Part shown: positions 12,352-24,019 of the stretch, in pieces
How the letters are laid out: every line of letters starts with the position of its first letter
Numbering within the stretch: the stretch's first letter is position 1
Assembly: GCF_019925205.1 (NCBI RefSeq)
Contig: NC_083566.1
Span: forward strand, 34,286,001 to 34,350,000
DNA from: Metopolophium dirhodum
Lineage: Eukaryota > Arthropoda > Insecta > Hemiptera > Aphididae
Direction: 5' to 3'
DNA: 64,000 nucleotides
Program-made: the position numbers and the translations under genes
The notes under the pieces: generated by a model
What the model saw: the letters and a program-made list of their open reading frames with translations, nothing else
Told to the model about the DNA's origin: nothing
Databases searched by the model: none

Positions 12352-15300
12352 TTTGTGATATTTTTTAGATCACGCAATCTAAAAATAAAAATAATATAGG
12401 TAGGTAGGTACGCCATATGAACAATATAATAATCCACCATAAGTATAGGTACAATATTATTATCGAGTATATGAATTGAAAGGAAATCGGGTAAGTTATA
12501 TCTATTTATTATTCGTACCTATATGACAGTTTGCCAACTACGTCTTGCATCCAATTCACAACGAAGTCATAAACTTACTGAAACTATACGTTATAGTTCC
12601 CTATACCTACCTAAATTAACTAAATACAATGTAATAGAAATAACCTTGCAGAGGAGTAAATTAGAAATAAATGGTTGCCATCTTATATGTTGACAGTTTC
12701 TAGCCTGCTGTAGGTACATACCCAATGTTATTTTATGTAAGCTCATTTTTATTAGCCCCAAGAAATAACTCAAACTACCAAAAAATAATATTATATAGAT
12801 ACTAATTACACTACTATACCTACTTATACCAAATTGAAAGTACTACTATATTCTAGAGAAGGTTTAAGGTCTAACAAAATACAAAAAATTACGGAAATCG
12901 GACCAATCTACGAGATGTGAGAGTTTTCCCTGTAAAGTGTGTTTTTATCGATATAATACACCCTATCAACCCCCCTAAATAGGTATCGGGCAGTAGATTA
13001 GTGGAAAAGTATTATAAATGAGGTGGCAAGTAAAATATAAAATTAATTTTCAAATTGTATAGAATTGCGGAAAATTTGAAAAACTGGCACCACTTAATTA
13101 ACGATGTAAAAGGGAGGCACTTCGTATAATATTTTGGGATGCAACTATAGCATGCGCCGGTATTGGCGGTATTGTATTATTGACAGTTTATGACAAGGAA
13201 TATTTGGAGATATGGCTAAATATTAAAAAATCAGTGAAAAATTATATGGCTTTTTATAATAATATGAGATGTTTCAAAGCAAACTTTGAAAAAGTAGAAA
13301 CGAAAACTTACACTTGACTTTTATGTAAAAAAACATGTTACAAATATGTTGCAAACAAAAATATCAAATTTATTTAATACGTAGCTAATAAATAAGAATA
13401 TTATAATGATGAAAAATGAAAATACACTTTACTTTTTGATAATATAAATAATTCAAGTTAACATTTTGTGAAATAAAATGCTTTATGATAATTTCTTTTT
13501 AAAAACATTGTTTGACTGATGGCTTCTATGACCTACAGTTTCATGATTAATGATTATAAAATTTCGTACAAACAAATACACATTTCAATTATTTTCCAGA
13601 ACATTTAGTCTCCACACCACCCTCTTTTTGATAAACAATAGTAGATACTAGATACCTACAATTGAGTATTGACTAGCATGTGTCAATAAATATTTTATAA
13701 TTCAATATAAAATAAACGTCTTACGTACCTTCTTTATAAAGTTATGTTTGACGATAAAACTTGCATTTCAAAGTATATGGGTTTTACAATTGGAAATGTC
13801 TTATTCGACGGCCGGTGTGGTACCTACTAAAATGAAAATATTTTACTTGACATTAAGTTCATAGCACCTTTTTAAATGTATGTAATTATTAATTTCGCTA
13901 ATAATCACCTAAACTTTTTGTACACTTGAAATTTACGATATTGAATAATTTCCTAAATTAATGGTCAAAAAATTAAAATATTAATAACTGTTTGTGGTAT
14001 ACGAAGTCTTACATAGAAACTCTATAAAACAAATTACCTATATATACGAAATAGTTAGAAAGAACAAAACGTAATAATTATCGTATAAATTATGCAAAAT
14101 TATTTCGGTATTTTTTTGTGGATATTGGTAATTTCTTCAAGGTAAATATTGAGTTCTAATACACTTTACAGTCAAAATAACTATAATAATATGCAAGTAC
14201 AAGGAACGAACCAAAAAAACAGAAGAAAATGTATATATCTATGACCTATACGTATAGTAAGTTTAGCCTAATGACGAAGAGTAAATATTATATTCTATAT
14301 GAATTGTGTTTAAATTATATAAATGTATAATAAATATTGCATGTATGTACCTATATTATATTACACAATACACGTACAAATAAATTAAAATAATTTAATA
14401 AAATTAATATATTCATAGTAATTATTAATTAATAAATACTCATTGATGCTTTCTTGGATTTGTTTATTGCTAATATTTATTTTCGGTGATATCCTCGATA
14501 GTTATTAATCAACACGGCACTGAACAGGACTGAAGTCCCAACAGATTTATGTTGTGAACTTAAACAAATCAATTTTACCACCCAACCCATATGGAGTATG
14601 GACATTGGACCATACCAATATTGAATTATTTGAATATAAACATTTTTAATAGTACATATTATATGATACTATAATACCTACATACTATTTTTTTTCCGGG
14701 TCCTGTTAACAAAATGGGTTAAGTGCTTACCTACTGTATAATTTTTTATAAATATAAATTTATTTTTTGTTTTTTAAAATGAATTTACCTGCGGGCGCTT
14801 ATGTCCTCCTTCCAAATTTTATTTTCATTAATTAAAATTTTGTTGATATTTTTATATAGATTTTTTAAACATTGGCAACCTGTTACCTGATGCCTTCTGA
14901 ATTTTTCTTAAATTGGATTTCTACTTCTTGAAATGCGTTGGTCTATGGGTGCCCATCATGTCCCCCAGAACATTTTTTTTTATTTATTTAACTCTAGTTG
15001 ATTAATTTGTATAAGCTGTTGAAACATTGACCACCAGGTGGCCTCTGAATGTACCTACCTACGATTTCACGGATTTAATTGGATCTAAGCAATCTGGATT
15101 TTTTATGACCTTTTTTGAATTGTGTGCAACCACTTTCTGTCGCAAACAGAGTATACTTGCAATGAGCTAAAATGTAGTTTTGGACAATATTGGACATTTT
15201 GGTTATTTACCTATTTTGCCTGTAGGTACAAACGCCGGGCAACACATTTAGATTATGTAAAAAAGTTAATACAATCAATAATATTACATTATTATAATAA

Positions 15301-16080
15301 TAATATATATAATAGTATATATCCACTAGCTGCATTACCTGTCATTTATCGTTGAATAATAACGATGACTAATTTTTTAGCTCACAGTTTTAAATTAATT
15401 ATTTAATTATCTGTTTTTACTTTTAACTGCTACCTCTAACCAATAATCTCTGATCATATTTCTATTACCTTTGCATTTAATTGTATTTAGTCTTTTTGGA
15501 TTGTAATTCAAAATTTACTGCAGTCTCCAGCTTGAAAAACATTATAATTTTGTTTGCTTCATAAAATTAATTTATCTATGATAGCCTGTGCACCTCTGTA
15601 CATTAAATTTTTTGCATCGTTAAAAAATGTCAATAATTTTTATATATTTATAATACATTGGAGAAATGGGAATACATGACTTGTGATCATATTTTTTCGT
15701 TTATTTTGATGTATACAATAATATTTGGTTTGTACAAATTAACTGCAGTCACTAGCTCCTATTTAAATTATTTTTTTTTTGTTTCTTAAAATAATTTTAC
15801 CTGCAGGCCCCCATGTTCCCCTTTCATTTTTTTTTTTATAAATTTAAGTAGTTGATTTTGTAAAGTTTGACATTAAAGCTCTTTTAGGGAGATCTCTCTA
15901 TAGTTAATTTAAATTTGAGTATCATAGAATGAGTTAACTAAATTTTAAACGAATCTGCAGATGTTATTGTTTTGAGATTCATAAAAATAATATGCGATGA
16001 TTCTCATTACAATTTACAATCATTATTCATTATCAATAGTTTTTTTCTGAAATATATGAAGTACCGATGTACATTTTTAT
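12352..16080. other. Intergenic, AT-rich, with a degenerate local repeat
   Basis: No credible exon is seen. At 14755-15110 and 15480-15850 related text recurs (ACCTGCGGGCGC versus ACCTGCAGGCCC, ACTGCAGTC followed by CAGCT or CTAGCT), so part of the region is a diverged tandem or dispersed repeat of unknown type. Confidence 0.4.
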
Positions 16081-16144
16081 AGCAAGTTATGAGTATTTTA
16101 AAATTGTAAATTATTTGTGCATTTTAAAATACTCATAACTTGCT
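16081..16144. repeat. Near-perfect short hairpin
   Basis: Arms of about 24 bases (AGCAAGTTATGAGTATTTTA and its reverse complement) flank a loop of about 17 bases. It could be a tiny fold-back element or a cruciform-forming palindrome. No gene is nearby. Confidence 0.8.
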
Positions 16145-16634
16145 TTAAATTAAAATATTAAATTATAATATATATTATATAGGATTAATATATTATGTAC
16201 TTATTATATCTAATTAAAATACATATATATTTTATATACAAAATACCTATTTCCGTTATGAACTTAGGACACTGTCATTAATCATTCTACATCATTAAAT
16301 AGCTTTGCGTGAGGAACTGTTTACATAATATACATAGATGAACCTATATTATTAAAAATATATGGTATAATATCGAATATTACAGCCTGTTTATATTTCT
16401 ATTGTAGGTTTATAGGTCAGATAAGATAGGTTGCCTATAATCAATGATATTTAAATTTTGTAATTTATAATTTATACATTTTAGTTTATTGTAAATTTTT
16501 TGCATTAGCATTGTTCTGTTTCATTATTATTCAATATTTTTATAGCAAAGATGGCTACAATAAGAAAAAATGTTGCTTCAATATTTATTAAACTTGATTG
16601 CATAATATCTACTAATAAATAACACCTTATGTGA

Positions 16635-17445
16635 TGATTTTAGATTCTAAGTGGAGCAAAAGAATGTAGGTATTGATTTTACAACGATGTGTGTTTTTCT
16701 TCTGTCCGTCAGCAACATTTTGGCTAGGTATTAAAAATTATCCGATTTTCAAGATCAGCATCTTTTCTGATAGAAAAGTAAATCTAAGATTCTAAATATT
16801 GATTTTATTTTTGGTTTAGCTCAAAAGTTAATAACCGTAAACCCTTTTTCACTGAATATTCATATCAGCATTTCCCATAAATGGTAACATTTTTGAAATA
16901 TTTTGACTCTTTTTGATCGAGTTATAGCCTTGAGAAATTTTTCAAATTCTGTGAATTTATTTTAAACTATTCTCGATAAAATCTTTTTCACTTAGTAAAA
17001 CAGCTTCAAAATTTAATGCTAGGTTCCTTATAAATTTTATTAATGGAAGTTCAAAAATATTAGAGATACATAGGCTCAATAATTTTTTATATGCATTTAA
17101 AGTTTAAATTTTAACAGAATTCATCAAAATTTTGAAAATTTTCAAACTATTTTTCAGTCAGAAATTCATAAAAGTTTTTCATAGCTAACATTAGAAATTT
17201 TAATAGAATGTTTCGAACAAGTTTAACTACTTTTGCCAAAAAGAAAAAGTTCATCAGATAGTTACACTAATTACATTCATGATATATTTTCGATTTTTAT
17301 TAATTTTTTTTAATTTTTAAATTTGATTATTTATACAAGTATGTTGATACAACGTCTTCGCTCGGAATCATTTTATCCATCATAACGACATGCTCGAAAA
17401 CTACTGTACAGCAGAGCGGTACCCACTTGACCGCCTATTTTAAAC
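16635..17445 (+). repeat. Interspersed repeat family R, copy 1 (diverged)
   Basis: It begins TTAGATTCTAAGTGGAGC then ATTGATTTTACAACGATGTG, and ends CTACTGTACAGCAGAGCGGT followed by ACCCACTTGACC. The same beginning and end mark copies at 19.05-20.3, 21.15-22.6 and 29.03-30.42 kb. The body is AT-rich with no open frame. This copy is the most diverged and is shorter than the others. Confidence 0.75.
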
Positions 17446-17835
17446 ATAAATTAGTACTTTTAGTTTTTTACACATTATGGATATTTTTTCGTATGAATAG
17501 TATAAACTATATCAATGTCAGCTGTAACTCCTTTCAATGATTTTATAACTTTAACTAATGAATGATAAGTAAATTATGACCATTGACAATAATCTAACGA
17601 AGAAATTTTTTTTTTATAAATATTACTAATTAATAACTAATATCTAATGTTGCCAAATAAAGATAATCAAATTATTGCTATAATAAAATAGGTTACAAAT
17701 TTAAACAAAATTATGCTAAATAATCTAATAAATATTATAGTACTGTATGATGTCTTAGGTAATGTTTGATTATTTATTGTTGCAGCCATATCTTCTTAAA
17801 CATGCAGCTTTCATTTATTCTAAAATTAATATTTT

Positions 17836-18300
17836 TTATTCGTTGTTTTCAGTATAAAGATTAAAGACGACAATATTGAAGATTGTAGTTATTACCTGAA
17901 ATTAGATAAATATCAGGTTTTTAATGTATCCAATTGGATATAAATCAGTTACGTCAATAAATGATTGCATTTTAATGATGTTGGTCGGTGAAGCCTTCAT
18001 TATCAATTTATTGACATTATTGATCTTCGTCGTTAATAATAATAATGTTTTAAATTTTAAATCCTTATTTTTCCAATCACAAGAGTATATTTCAAAGTTG
18101 ACAGATTCTTTCTCTATTCAAACATATAATTTTTATTAATTAATATCAATAAACGAACTAAAAATGGTAAGAAATATAAATATTTTACTTTAATGATTAG
18201 AATGTCAATTAAATAACAATACAAAGTCAACTCAACTGCCAAAAATCAAAATGCCGAAAAAAGATTAAATATGCTAAACCTAATTGTTTTACATTTTATA
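17836..18300 (-). pseudogene. Odorant receptor 3' end, broken
   Basis: Three C-terminal exons parallel those of the receptor at 6.4-12.3 kb. Exon 18111-17953 has exactly the same length (159 bases) and reads KESVNFEIYSCDW then DLKFKTLLLLTTKINNVNKL. The last exon, 17895-17836, reads VITTIFNIVV and ends in TAA. The preceding exon (about 18180-18294) encodes FSIFNL and LTLYCYLID but has an in-frame TGA between SAF and FLAVE. I find no N-terminal exons upstream, where a fold-back MITE and repeat R copies lie instead. It is a tandem duplicate of the functional-looking receptor that lost its 5' part and carries a nonsense codon. Confidence 0.8.
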
Positions 18301-18387
18301 GCTATACTGTTAATTTTATATAAAATATTATTAACATTATTTTTTATTGTAATTTAAATACCTATTTGAGTTTTTTAAGGTAAATTT

Positions 18388-18785
18388 CAATCCCAACAAA
18401 AACACTCAGACAAACTCCATGTAAAAAAAATTCTAAGCTTAAAATAAAAAAGACTCTAAAAGTTGTGATATAATTTTAAGTTTATGAACTACAGCTGATA
18501 TAATTTTTGTTAAAATAGTCTGCTAAATAATTGAACTAAGCTTGGTGACTTTGGTGAAACACTTAATTAGTAATTGACTATTTATTTCAATGATAGTATA
18601 CTATATTATAATGTACTCATTATTTTTAAATTTTTACTTCAGTCGCCAAGCTAAGTTAAATTATATTTAGCAGACCATTTAAACGTAAAATATATCTATA
18701 GCTCAAAGACTAATAATAATATCGCAACTTTTAGAGCCTTTTTTTTTGTACACGAACTTTGGCGGTGTGTTTTTGTTGGGATATC
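18388..18785. repeat. Fold-back MITE, about 0.4 kb
   Basis: Left arm: TCCCAACAAAAACACTCAG, then GACTCTAAAAGTTG, AGTCTGCTAAATAATT and AAGCTTGGTGACT. Right arm, reverse complemented: AGTCGCCAAGCT, TTTAGCAGACC, CAACTTTTAGAGCC and GTGTGTTTTTGTTGGGAT. Together they make a nearly complete inverted repeat with arms of about 150 bases. It has no coding capacity. It sits where the 5' half of the broken odorant receptor should be. Confidence 0.75.
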
Positions 18786-19049
18786 ACTAATTGTTATTGA
18801 TTTCAGCCTTAATCAGCCTTAACCAACATACTATTGGTTTTCAATGATATTTTTTAAATTATTTTATGAAATAAGTATCAGCTATATATTATTATATATT
18901 GATTTAATATTTATACAACAAATGTGATATAGGTACTTAACTAACAGATACATAGGTAGGTAAATCATTGTAATATAAAATATTTTCATTAAAAGTGTTT
19001 ATTTTGTGACTATAAATAAACAATGATTTTTATTTTTAACAAATCAAAA

Positions 19050-20292
19050 CAATTTTAAAAAGTGGATGTCGCTATGCTGTACAGTAGGTTAGAAGTGGGT
19101 CACTGTAATGGATGGTGTTAAATTTGAATTCAATGATATAATATCATTGTATAAGAAAAACGATTCTGAGCGAAAACGGTCAGTCAGCCTATGATTTTAC
19201 CAAGTATATTTGATGATATTATTGTGAATAAAGTAATTTATATATAACCTATTTACTCGGAGCCTTGTTTTAAATTTTCAATCTTTAGCTATAAAAGTTA
19301 AACATTTTATACATTTTTAACCACAAAATAATTAATAAATTATAAATTTGATAAATGTTGTCAACATTTGAACTTTAAATGCTTATAAAAAAAAATTGTG
19401 CCTATGTATTTTTAATATTTTTCAACTGCTATTAGAACGATATATCAGGAGCCTTATATTAAATTTTCACGCTTTTTTACCCAACAAATAAAAATGTATT
19501 GATATTTATAGAAAAAAAAACTAAAAAAATTGAAAACTGACAATGTCCGTAAACAGCTCAAAAAAGAGTCAAAATATTTCCAAAATTGTATGGTGTATAG
19601 AAAATGCTAATATAAACATTCAGTGAAATTTTCAAGTATCTACAGTCATTCGTTTTTTAATTACAATAAAATAAGAAAATTGTTACATGAGAAATCGAGT
19701 AAATATCAAATGTTGTAAAAATATAAATTTCAGACGCTCATAAAAATTTAATTTAAGTTTCTTCTAGACATTTTTTTTTTGATAAAGGTAGACAAACTTA
19801 TGAGTAATCTTATATTACATTTTCAAATCTTAGATTTAAAAAGAAATATTTTTATGAATTCTCAACTCAAAATGATTTGCTATTTTTCGTGATTTTTCCG
19901 TATTTTGTCAAAATTTGAACTTTAAATGCTTATAATTAAAAACTGTGACTAAGGATTTTTAATTTTTTTCATCTGCCTTTGAAACAATAACCTAGGAGCC
20001 TTCTATTAAATTTTCAAGCTTTTTTAATCAACAGATAAAATTTTATTAAATGCTTTTGAAAACAACTGGGAAATTTTTACTTTTGACCCCCCAAAGTACC
20101 AACTAGATTCACTTTCCTATCAGAAAAGTTACTATTGAAGAAAATCCAAGCACTTTTACTGTCCTAAAAGGTGATGACAGACACAAAAATAAAAAAAAAA
20201 TATAAAAATAAATAAAAAATAAAATAAAAAAAAAAACACACATCATTGTAGAATCAATACATTCATCGGTTCGCTCAGAATCTAAAATATGA
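19050..20292 (-). repeat. Repeat family R, copy 2; left arm of a large inverted repeat
   Basis: In reverse orientation this copy runs from TTTTAGATTCTGAGCGAACC at 20292 to the motif with GTACAGCATAGCGACATCC near 19060. It is nearly identical to copy 3 in the opposite orientation, apart from about 240 bases that are present in copy 3 (about 21368-21610) and absent here near 20060. There is no open reading frame of note. Confidence 0.88.
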
Positions 20293-21147
20293 CAGAATTC
20301 TTGATTACGATAAATTTTAAAAACAATCGGCTTTGGATAACTGTGGTTTCTTATGAAGGTATAATTTTACAATTTATAGAACAAAACATGATTTTCTAAT
20401 CAATTTTTCCATTACTATAACGTATATGTCTATTTACCCCCCTCCCTCCCCTCTACAATTTTAATGCATAAACGAAGTTATTATAGACTTCGCGAAAAAA
20501 TTTACATACTTATATGAATTACTATTACTGAATTAGACCCGAGAGAGTTTACTTTTGCCCCAACACTTAGTTGACTATATCTATGATTGTTATAGTGCAT
20601 AATGACCAGATCAACATGCCGTACATGTTTTTGCCCAAAATCGACCTTTTGGTTTTCGCCCAAATAAACATTATTCATAGTTAACAAAAAAAATATTTTG
20701 TGCACTCGTTACTATTCCTTTAGTAGTTTATAATGACATAATCTTAAAATCTTTGTTGAACAAATATGTTTAATACAGCGCCATAACAAATTGAGCATTT
20801 GAGCCAGTTGTAATATTTTCCGAACCAAAATTATACTGTAGGTCTTCAAAGCAATAATTTTTTCCCCTCTTTTACTTTATAAAAACACCACGGCCATTTT
20901 AAGTTTTTAGTAAAATCTATTTAAATAAATTGTAGTTTGATTATACTTGACTTACTTGTCTTGTATATTATATCAGCACGATCGAACGACTGTATGGTAC
21001 GTAATTTTATCTCGAATCGTATCCGTATTCCGTACTTTCAGCTGAATTATCGATTATAACTTATCTGGTTTATCGGCAAGATTACGATGTATAGTTTAAT
21101 TTAAAATCTGGAATTTCCTCCTTTAACTGGAATACATTTTGTTGTTT
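20293..21147. other. Spacer of the large inverted repeat
   Basis: About 855 bases separate the arms of the inverted repeat. The spacer contains short T-rich and C-rich runs (CCCCCCTCCCTCCCC near 20440) and no exon-like sequence or RNA gene that I can recognise. Confidence 0.5.
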
Positions 21148-22600
21148 TAGATTCTGAGCGAAGCGATGAATGTATTGATTTTACAATGATGTGTGTTTTT
21201 TTTTTTATTTTTTTATTATTTTTATTTTTATTTTTGTGTCTGTCATCACCTTTTAGGACAGTAAAAGTGCTTGAATTTTCTTCAATAGTAAGTTTTCTGA
21301 TAGGAAAGTGAATCTAGTTGGTACTTTGGGGGGTCAAAAGTAAAAATTTCCCAGTTGTTTTCAAAAGCGACGTGAAAAACAAAAGAAAAATTAAGGAAAA
21401 ACCGGAATTTTTACGCAAAATATGTTTTTGAGAAAATCGTTTTTGGTTTTTGGTGTAACTCTAAAACAAATGACCGTAGGGACATGAAATGTTGACTGAA
21501 TGTTTATAATTGCATTTCCTATACACAATAACATTTTCCAAATATTTTGACTTATTTTGAGCTGTTTACGGACATTGTCAATTTCCATTTTTTTGTAAAA
21601 AAAATTGCTTTTGTGAAAAAGCTTGAAAATTTAATAGAAGGCTCCTAGGTTATTGTTTCAAAGGCAGATGAAAAAAATTAAAAATCCTTAGTCACAGTTT
21701 TTAATTATAAGCATTTAAAGTTCAAATTTTGACAAAATACGGAAAAATCACGAAAAATCGCAAATCATTTTGAGTTGAGAATTCATAAAAATATTTCTTT
21801 TTAAATCTAAGATTTGAAAATGTAATATAAGATTACTCATAAGTTTGTCTACCTTTATCAAAAAAAAAATGTCTAGAAGAAACTTAAATTAAATTTTTAT
21901 GAGCGTCTGAAATTTATATTTTTACAACATTTGATATTTACTCGATTTCTCATGTAACAATTTTCTTATTTTATTGTAATTAAAAAACGAATGACTGTAG
22001 ATACTTGAAAATTTCACTGAATGTTTATATTAGCATTTTCTATACACCATACAATTTTGGAAATATTTTGACTCTTTTTTGAGCTGTTTACGGACATTGT
22101 CAGTTTTCAATTTTTTTAGTTTTTTTTTCTATAAATATCAATACATTTTTATTTGTTGGGTAAAAAAGCGTGAAAATTTAATATAAGGCTCCTGATATAT
22201 CGTTCTAATAGCAGTTGAAAAATATTAAAAATACATAGGCACAATTTTTTTTTATAAGCATTTAAAGTTCAAATGTTGACAACATTTATCAAATTTATAA
22301 TTTATTAATTATTTTGTGGTTAAAAATGTATAAAATGTTTAACTTTTATGGCTAAAGATTGAAAATTTAAAACAAGGCTCCACCTAAATAGGTTATATAT
22401 AAATTACTTTATTCACAATAATATCATCAAATATACTTGGTAAAATCATAGGCTGACTGACCGTTTTCGCTCAGAATCGTTTTTCTTATACAATGATATT
22501 ATATCATTGAATTCAAATTTAACACCTTCCATTACAGTGACCCACTTGTAACCTACTGTACAGCAGAGCGACATCCACTTATCCACCTTTTTTTAAATAT
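21148..22600 (+). repeat. Repeat family R, copy 3; right arm of a large inverted repeat
   Basis: It starts TTTTAGATTCTGAGCGAAGC then ATTGATTTTACAATGATGTG, and ends CTACTGTACAGCAGAGCGAC followed by ATCCACTTATCC. It is the fullest copy in the window at about 1.45 kb. A motif near the 3' end reads GACCGTTTTCGCTCAGAATC, so the GATTCTGAGCGAA motif occurs inverted near both ends. It has no coding capacity, so it is most likely a non-autonomous DNA element or its remnant. Confidence 0.88.
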
Positions 22601-23550
22601 TATTGTTATTGTCAATTCATGGCCATTAAGCCATGGTACAATTTTTTTTGTATGTTATCTAAATTGAATAAGGTGAATACGGCTATAAGATAGTACTATT
22701 TTGTACTATCATTAATGCTATAATATCTTTAATCGTTGTGGTGAACGATCATTATATTTATCCACAGCTGACTTCTATACTAAGCTGTAGTATAGAAATG
22801 TGTGCACTTAGCAATTAGCATGGCCATTTGGTAATCAGTATGTATATTAGAGAAACACCATAATGCTGGTTTCGGCTTCCCGACATTTTTATGTTTGGTC
22901 AACGTGTTATCATATATGAGTGATACAAGTTCAGTTGTATGTTATCAATATTTGCGCGACCGATCGAGGGGGGGGGGGGGTAAAAACCGGAAATTACTTT
23001 TCAGGAAAATTAATATGAGAATGATATTTTTTAAGAACCATATTGTCATGAACATTATTCAACAAAACTTTTGTTTAACGTAATTATTTTTTAAAGAATG
23101 TTTTTTTTTTTTGGAACAATATACCTAACCATTGAATATTTTTATCAGGGAATTACTTCCTTGAAAACCATTTATAAAGGATTAGTATATTAATATAATA
23201 TAGCACGATTAATATAATTATACGACACAGAATCGTACGAATCGGGACAATATTTTTAAGTACGGTGGTTTATACCACGATTAATACCGGTGATCCAGCA
23301 GGGTGCACTCTGCAGTCTGCAGTGACCTCTAAATAGTAAATACACGTGTTAAATCCATAGATATATAATATTAATATTACAATATATTCTCGGTTAAAAT
23401 ATCGTACCGTTCGTACATTATCTTAAATCGTGTTTGTAAATAAGACTGGATATACAGAGTACCTACTACCTACAGTGAAATCTATAAAAATATAACGAAC
23501 GACATACTACTCATACTACACAGTACACACTCTGTAGTCTGTAGTCTGTT
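22601..23550. other. Intergenic with poly-G tract
   Basis: AT-rich spacer with a G run ending at 22980. I see no gene. The sequence becomes more GC-rich after 23600, toward the transposase gene promoter. Confidence 0.5.
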
Positions 23551-23599
23551 TAACATTAATTATTCCTACTAATATACTCAAATATTATTAAATTCAGGT

Positions 23600-24019
23600 T
23601 CAGAATGAACCGCTCGGTCGACCAAAACTCGTCGCATCCGCGCATCCCCACCGCCAGACGCCCCCCCCCCCCCCCCCCCCACCCAACTTCGAGCGTTAGT
23701 ATCGGCCGCCACGAAACTGCAGCTGTGTATAGTGTATATCGATGTATACCTACTACTACAACTATGGTATCGGTATGAATGCAACTGCCAGGCGCCAGCC
23801 AGCAGCTGTGCTGTGTGTAGTCGTATTGTAGTGTATTCTCGCACGTTCCCACCGTGCGTCGCCGCGTTCTGTGTGAGACAGCTGCCACTGTGTTCATTCG
23901 TGCAACCGCGTGTACGTTCGGTTTTGCGATTACCGTTTTGTTTACAATCCACGTTGTATACTATATTTCGTTCAGTTTTTATAATATTCCATTGCAAATT
24001 TTTAATATTATTCGTGAAT
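23600..24019 (+). promoter_or_regulatory. CpG-rich promoter/5' UTR region of the transposase-like gene
   Basis: GC content rises well above the surroundings, with many CpG dinucleotides (for example GTGCGTCGCCGCGTTCTGTG) and a 20-base C run near 23662-23681. It ends at the first coding ATG of the transposase-like gene at 24020. Overlapping open frames here on both strands are low-complexity and I do not call them genes. Confidence 0.45.
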
